Origin: Lachnospiraceae bacterium YSB2008
GTDB taxonomy: Bacteria; Bacillota; Clostridia; Lachnospirales; Lachnospiraceae
Assembly: GCA_000687655.1 (NCBI GenBank)
Contig: JHWR01000017.1
Span: 1-54,497, forward strand
DNA length: 54,497 nt
Reading direction: 5' to 3'
Shown here: positions 50,465-54,497 of the stretch, piece by piece
How positions within the stretch are numbered: the first letter of the stretch is position 1
Layout of the letters: each line of letters opens with the position of its first letter
Position numbers and translations under genes: made by a program
Notes under the pieces: generated by a model
What the model saw: only the letters and a program-made list of their open reading frames with translations
What the model was told of the DNA's origin: nothing
The model's database searches: none

Positions 50465-52630
50465 TCACTCTCCTTCCTCGTTATTTTCCGCCTCAGGAGA
50501 GGAGTTGTCAGTTGCTTCTGTTGCCTGCTCTTCCGGTTTCTTTTCTTCTTCCGGAGGAGCTGACATCTGTTCCTTCAGCTTGTTCATGACTGAAGAACGT
50601 TTGATCCATGTAGTATTCTCATTTATTCCGGTAACTGTAAGACCTTCATTGTAGAGATCCAAGATTGCCTGCTTGTTGGTCTTGGTCCATTTCTCAGGAT
50701 CCTTGTTACCCTTTTCAAAGGTTTCATACATGAAGTTAAGATGCTCTGCATAAACCTTCGCAACATAGCTGCTTTCCTTACCGAGTGTAGCTTCTGCTTC
50801 TTCGTAGGTAGCTATGGCTTCATCATATTTGCCGAGCTTTCCGTTAAGCTCTGCTATCTTACACATCTTATTTACATATGACTGTGTATATGCCTTAACC
50901 TTAGGATTGTCGCTTTCCTTTGAAACATCAACCTTACCTGTTATCTGATTTACAACGTCCTCACAGGAATTGATTGCAAGGTCATAGTTGATTTCAGGAT
51001 TGTCGAGATTTCCCATCTTTTCATATATAATAGAAAGGCTGTCGCTGAAGCTGTAGTAGAAGTCCTGTGCATCACTTCCTTCGTACTCATTCAGTTCTTC
51101 CATGGCAGTAGCCATAACCTCTTCTGCCTTATTTGGAACTCCCGGTTCATTTATATATGTAGTATAGATGTTACCAAGCACTGCATAATTCGTGAATTTT
51201 TCCTGCTCTGTGTTGGCGTATCTGTTCCTATTATAATCTGCAAATCCATTTACGTTATCGAGAAGACTCGATACATTTACATTTGCACTGGAACGGATCA
51301 TGGATATGTCACCGTAGTAATCGGCAAGCGTTCCATAATCTTCATCCTTAGGATCTACCATCTTGAAGTACTTGGTTGCGGTTGCGTAATCCGACATTTC
51401 AGTATAATACGCAAGTCCCAGTCTGTAAAGCACTTCGTCATTTTTGTCTACGTTTCCGTATCCGTTCTTTATTCTGTTTGCAACTACTGTAAGACCTTCG
51501 TCAAGCTTTAAGAAAGGCTCTCCCTCTCCATTTACATCATTTGATGCATCTATATAAAGGTCTATGAACTGTACATAGGCTGCGGATTCCTTACCATCCA
51601 GATCCATTGCCGTTTTGTACTTATCAGCTGCTTCTACATAATTAGCTGAAGCCTTGAAGTTATTTCCTTCCTCTATATATGAAGCATAATTCTGAGCTGT
51701 CAGCTTGTTTCTTCCTGAAAGACCGATGAGGGAAACAATACCGAAGAGTATAGTAAGAATTGCTGTTGCTCCGAAGAGGGCAAGCTTCTTCTTGTTCTCC
51801 TTCATGTAGCTTTCATCGAGCTCTGTATAATGATCAAGAGCATACATAAGCTCTGAACATGACTGATATCTGTCTGCAGGACTCGGCTGAGTACATTTCA
51901 GAATGATCTTCTCAAGACCTGTTGAAAGTGATGGGTTCCACTCACGGATAGGCTTCATTTCATATGGTGGATCGTTAGGATTCTTACCTGTTACCATATG
52001 ATACATGGTTGCGCCGAGGTTGTAGATATCAGTACGGGCATCTGTCTTATATATACCACGTCCCTTATCATCACCGAACTGCTCAGGTGCAGCATAACCT
52101 CTTGTACCGAGAGCCGTTGTATCTGCTATATTCTCTGCCTTGAACTCTTTAGCTGTACCGAAGTCGATGAGCTTAACATCTCCTTCAGGCTTAAGCATAA
52201 CGTTCGAAGGCTTCATATCTCTATATATAATAGGAGGAGTCATGTTATGCAGATAGTCGAGAGCTGATGCCAGCTGACGTCCCCATGCTATAACATCTTC
52301 CTGAGGCTGTGCGCCTTCTTCCTTCAGTACGTCTGCAAGGTTTGTACCTTCTATGAAGTCCATGACAACGTAGATAGTACCTTTGTTGTTTATGATATCA
52401 ACTATACGAGGAAGAACCGGATGGTCAACGTCCTTAAGGATGTTAGCCTCTCGCTCAAGTCCCTTAAGAAGTGTCTTAGTAGACTTGGTTCCGTCATTCT
52501 TCATCTCCTTGACAGCCCACTGCTTGTTCAGTCGGTTATCCATAGCAAGATAAACTATAGACATACCGCCACGGCCGATCTCTTTCAGTATTTCATATTT
52601 TCCGTCAAGTACGGTTCCTTCTTTAGTCAT
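50465..52630 (-). CDS. Transmembrane Ser/Thr protein kinase (Hanks type) with extracellular TPR-like domain
   Basis: A 721-residue kinase. Catalytic residues: glycine loop IGRGGMSIVYLA (about 18-29), Lys41 (AVKEM), catalytic Asp138 in YRDMKPSNVML, DFG at 156-158, and activation loop TTALGTRGYAAPEQ (about 171-183). A membrane helix lies at about 282-304. The outer part (about 315-690) is made of TPR-like helix pairs (ASANYVEAADKYKTAMDLDG, YDEAIATYEEAEATL). The tail is acidic. TPR rather than PASTA outer domains suggests a protein ligand, not peptidoglycan. It sits between the PP2C and the T-x-V-L protein genes. Confidence 0.94.
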   Translation of the reverse strand: MTKEGTVLDGKYEILKEIGRGGMSIVYLAMDNRLNKQWAVKEMKNDGTKSTKTLLKGLEREANILKDVDHPVLPRIVDIINNKGTIYVVMDFIEGTNLADVLKEEGAQPQEDVIAWGRQLASALDYLHNMTPPIIYRDMKPSNVMLKPEGDVKLIDFGTAKEFKAENIADTTALGTRGYAAPEQFGDDKGRGIYKTDARTDIYNLGATMYHMVTGKNPNDPPYEMKPIREWNPSLSTGLEKIILKCTQPSPADRYQSCSELMYALDHYTELDESYMKENKKKLALFGATAILTILFGIVSLIGLSGRNKLTAQNYASYIEEGNNFKASANYVEAADKYKTAMDLDGKESAAYVQFIDLYIDASNDVNGEGEPFLKLDEGLTVVANRIKNGYGNVDKNDEVLYRLGLAYYTEMSDYATATKYFKMVDPKDEDYGTLADYYGDISMIRSSANVNVSSLLDNVNGFADYNRNRYANTEQEKFTNYAVLGNIYTTYINEPGVPNKAEEVMATAMEELNEYEGSDAQDFYYSFSDSLSIIYEKMGNLDNPEINYDLAINSCEDVVNQITGKVDVSKESDNPKVKAYTQSYVNKMCKIAELNGKLGKYDEAIATYEEAEATLGKESSYVAKVYAEHLNFMYETFEKGNKDPEKWTKTNKQAILDLYNEGLTVTGINENTTWIKRSSVMNKLKEQMSAPPEEEKKPEEQATEATDNSSPEAENNEEGE

Positions 52631-52646
52631 TTGAATGAATTTCCTT

Positions 52647-53417
52647 TTAGAATGTTCTGATTACAGCAACAGTAATATTATCTGTTTCACGTCTGCTCTT
52701 AACGAGGTCTGTTAAGTATTTGCATCCGTATTCCATTTTCTCTTCATCAGTTGCAACGTTCGGTCCAAGATAATCCATAACCTCTTCGTCTGATACCTGG
52801 TGTCTGAATCCGTCAGAACAGAGAAGGTATATAGCATTCTTCTTCATCTGTCCTCTGAGGAAATCAGGCTCAACTACCTGAGATGCACCTACGCACTGAA
52901 GAAGTACGCTTCGTCTCGGATCTACCTTTGCTTCTTCCTCGGTCATCCTCCCAAGAGATACTTCTCTGTGTACGAATGTCTGATCCTCTGTAACCTGCTT
53001 GGTTGTATCTGTCATCTCATATATACGGCTGTCACCAACATGAACAACATAGTATACATCCTGGAGCATAAGTATTGCAGAAACTGTTGTTCCCAGCATG
53101 AGATTATGAACTGCTCCATAGCTTCCAAGTCTGTTGTTCTGGAACTGGATTATATTATTCCAGTCATTTCTAAGTGATGCCGGTGTGAAGGTACCATCAC
53201 AAACCTGCTGTGTAAATGTATTGTCAAACCAATCGCAGAAGGCATTTATTACTTCCTTGCTGGCGAGCTCGCCTTTCTCAAGACCACCCATTCCGTCACA
53301 AACTATTGCAAATGTAACTTTTCCTATAGGTGAATCTATGATTCTGATTGCAAGGGAATCCTGATTTGTCTTCTTTCTTATTCCTATATCAGTATGATAT
53401 GCTGCTGTAAAATCCAT
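52647..53417 (-). CDS. PP2C-family Ser/Thr phosphatase
   Basis: A 256-residue phosphatase, the usual counterpart of Hanks kinases. Motifs: HTDIGIRKKTNQDS at the N-terminus, VCDGMGGLEKGELAS (metal-binding Asp-Gly), VVHVGDSRIYEM, and LLCSDGFRHQVSDEEV, ending with RRETDNITVAVIRTF. All metal ligands are present. No membrane segment. It follows the FHA gene by 31 bases and precedes the kinase by 16, so the three are one operon. Confidence 0.95.
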   Translation of the reverse strand: MDFTAAYHTDIGIRKKTNQDSLAIRIIDSPIGKVTFAIVCDGMGGLEKGELASKEVINAFCDWFDNTFTQQVCDGTFTPASLRNDWNNIIQFQNNRLGSYGAVHNLMLGTTVSAILMLQDVYYVVHVGDSRIYEMTDTTKQVTEDQTFVHREVSLGRMTEEEAKVDPRRSVLLQCVGASQVVEPDFLRGQMKKNAIYLLCSDGFRHQVSDEEVMDYLGPNVATDEEKMEYGCKYLTDLVKSRRETDNITVAVIRTF

Positions 53418-53448
53418 GAAATCTTAATCCTTTCAAAACGGCCGATTC

Positions 53449-54497
53449 TTAGTCTTCTCTTCTGAGCTTGAATATGAATTCCTCGCCGCCCATCCAAACT
53501 ACGGTTCCATTCTTGAGAAGAACTTCCTTACCCGGTTCGATCTTCTCTCCGTCTACGTATGTTCCGTTTGTTGAGTTATTATCAACTATATAATTAACAC
53601 CATTCTTCTGAGCAATTATCGCATGAACACGGCTTACTGCTGTATTCTCCTTGATTGTGAAGTCAGCCTGTGAGTTTGACTTACCAATCTTGAAGTCAGG
53701 ATGTGTGAAGAATATCTTCTCCTGAGTCTTTGTTCTTATGAAGTGTGGTTCCGGCTTCTTTGTGAAGTCTACCGGACCTGCCTGTGCAGGCTGTGCTGCA
53801 GGTGCTGGTGCAGGTGTCGGCTGTGGTACCGGTGGTACAGGAGCGCTTGTAAGCTCAGATGTATTGTTCTTTGTATCTTCTACAGGTGCCTGTGGTGCTA
53901 CAGGAGCTTCAGGTGCTTCCGGTGCTTTCGGCATCTCCGGTGCCTTTGGTGCTTCCGGTGCAGGTGTTGGTGCCTGTGGTGCTACAGGAGCCTGTGGTGC
54001 TACAGGAGCCTGTGGTGCTACAGGAGCCTGCGGTGCTACAGGAGCCTGCGGTGCTGCTGGCGCTGCCGGCTGTGGTGCAACCGGTGTTGGTACTACAGGT
54101 GGTACAGGTGCCTGCGGTGCTGCCGGAGCTTCCGGTGCTTTCGGCATTTCCGGTGTCTGCGGTGCTGCCGGTGCCTGCGGTGCTACTGGAGCTTCAGGTG
54201 CCTTTGGCATCTCTGGTGCTTTTGGTGCCTCAGGTGCCTTTGGCATCTCCGGTGCCTTCGGCATTTCTGGTGCTTTTGGCATCTCTGGAGCCTTTGGCAT
54301 TTCAGGTGCTTTTGGCATTTCAGGCGCCTTTGGAGCTTCTGGTGCCTTTGGCATTTCAGGTCCATTCATTGGTGGAACGCCAGGTCCACCCTGTGGTCCG
54401 TTCTGTGGTGGCATTCCAGGTCCGCCCTGTGGTCCACCCATCGGGCCGTTTGGTCCCATCGGTCTTCCCTGCTGTGGCATGCCCTGTGGTGGCATTC
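53449..54497 (-). CDS. FHA-domain protein with Pro/Ala-rich repeat region (5' end outside window)
   Basis: The last about 349 residues of an FHA protein; the gene reads past the window end. The C-terminal FHA domain (about residues 250-345 of the visible part) has FKIGKSNSQADF (GR/K motif), NTAVSRVHAII (S-R-x-H) and VDNNSTNGTYVDG, so pThr binding should be intact. Before it lies a long Pro-rich segment with PEMPKAPEAPK and VAPQAP repeats, and at the very front a Gly/Pro/Met-rich region. The region is disordered and may contact the cell surface or other proteins. First gene seen in the kinase operon. Confidence 0.9.
   Translation of the reverse strand, partial: MPPQGMPQQGRPMGPNGPMGGPQGGPGMPPQNGPQGGPGVPPMNGPEMPKAPEAPKAPEMPKAPEMPKAPEMPKAPEMPKAPEMPKAPEAPKAPEMPKAPEAPVAPQAPAAPQTPEMPKAPEAPAAPQAPVPPVVPTPVAPQPAAPAAPQAPVAPQAPVAPQAPVAPQAPVAPQAPTPAPEAPKAPEMPKAPEAPEAPVAPQAPVEDTKNNTSELTSAPVPPVPQPTPAPAPAAQPAQAGPVDFTKKPEPHFIRTKTQEKIFFTHPDFKIGKSNSQADFTIKENTAVSRVHAIIAQKNGVNYIVDNNSTNGTYVDGEKIEPGKEVLLKNGTVVWMGGEEFIFKLRRED
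53881..54360 (-). repeat. Pro/Ala-rich low-complexity repeats within the FHA gene
   Basis: Short units encoding E-M-P-K-A-P and V-A-P-Q-A-P are repeated many times. They produce spurious frames and will cause length variation by slippage. Confidence 0.85.

Noticed and set aside
53881-54360. Possible CRISPR-like array of short repeats
   Set aside because: Repeats are in frame, encode Pro/Ala units and have no unique spacers of fixed length.

Overview
The window looks like chromosome from a Gram-positive anaerobe of the Clostridia, most likely a Lachnospiraceae (Butyrivibrio/Pseudobutyrivibrio/Lachnospira-like; genus not fixed). The main reasons are a SCIFF precursor peptide with its radical-SAM maturase next to secDF, large multi-PAS and Cache sensory proteins, AGGAGG-type ribosome sites, and Firmicutes-type LuxS, Hanks kinase/PP2C and BceRS-like two-component genes. 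Almost everything is on the minus strand; only a polyphosphate:AMP phosphotransferase (29240-30724), a CbbX-like AAA ATPase (37335-38984) and their promoters read on plus. I recognise no rRNA, tRNA or CRISPR array. There is no gene-free stretch over 300 bases.

Layout. 1-5.9 kb: the 5' end of an IS30-type transposase, then small housekeeping or accessory genes (two CX3CX2CX2C mini-proteins, HD hydrolase, glyoxalase-fold protein, TfoX-N protein, beta-lactamase-fold serine hydrolase, a SAP-like/GNAT fusion, cobI/cbiL). 5.9-11.1 kb: an FtsX-type ABC exporter and its two-component system. 11.2-28.9 kb: a dense signalling block. It holds luxS, a 7TM multi-PAS protein with a dead kinase module and two receivers, a two-PBP/three-PAS diguanylate cyclase, aroK-aroB, a double-Cache hybrid histidine kinase with receiver and HPt, a bacterial PARG, a second GGDEF protein, a HAD phosphatase, and a membrane-anchored PIG-L deacetylase with an Arg-rich repeat tail. 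29.2-38.9 kb: PAP, a Na+/alanine symporter behind an attenuator-like leader, a zinc-ribbon membrane protein, an acyl-adenylating enzyme, a degenerate AAA protein, a small exporter and an intact CbbX/SpoVK-like AAA ATPase. 39.0-40.5 kb: a complete IS3/IS150-type insertion sequence inside a bidirectional terminator. 40.5-44.7 kb: secDF and the SCIFF pair, with two copies of a structured, covarying repeat. 44.7-54.5 kb: an operon of FHA protein, PP2C phosphatase, membrane Ser/Thr kinase, a membrane protein full of Thr-x-Val-Leu sites, and a giant Ig-like surface protein.

Most interesting unexplained items: (i) the kinase/phosphatase/FHA operon, whose membrane protein carries seven T-x-[VL]-L motifs that could be phospho-docking sites for the FHA domain; (ii) two about 77-base structured repeats upstream of scfA and scfB with compensatory base-pair changes; (iii) a pseudo-AAA protein that has lost its Walker motifs, encoded near an intact homologue; (iv) a pseudo-histidine kinase with the phospho-acceptor His changed to Arg, no ATPase domain, but two intact receivers; (v) a terminator-like leader on the alanine symporter gene and on both insertion sequences.
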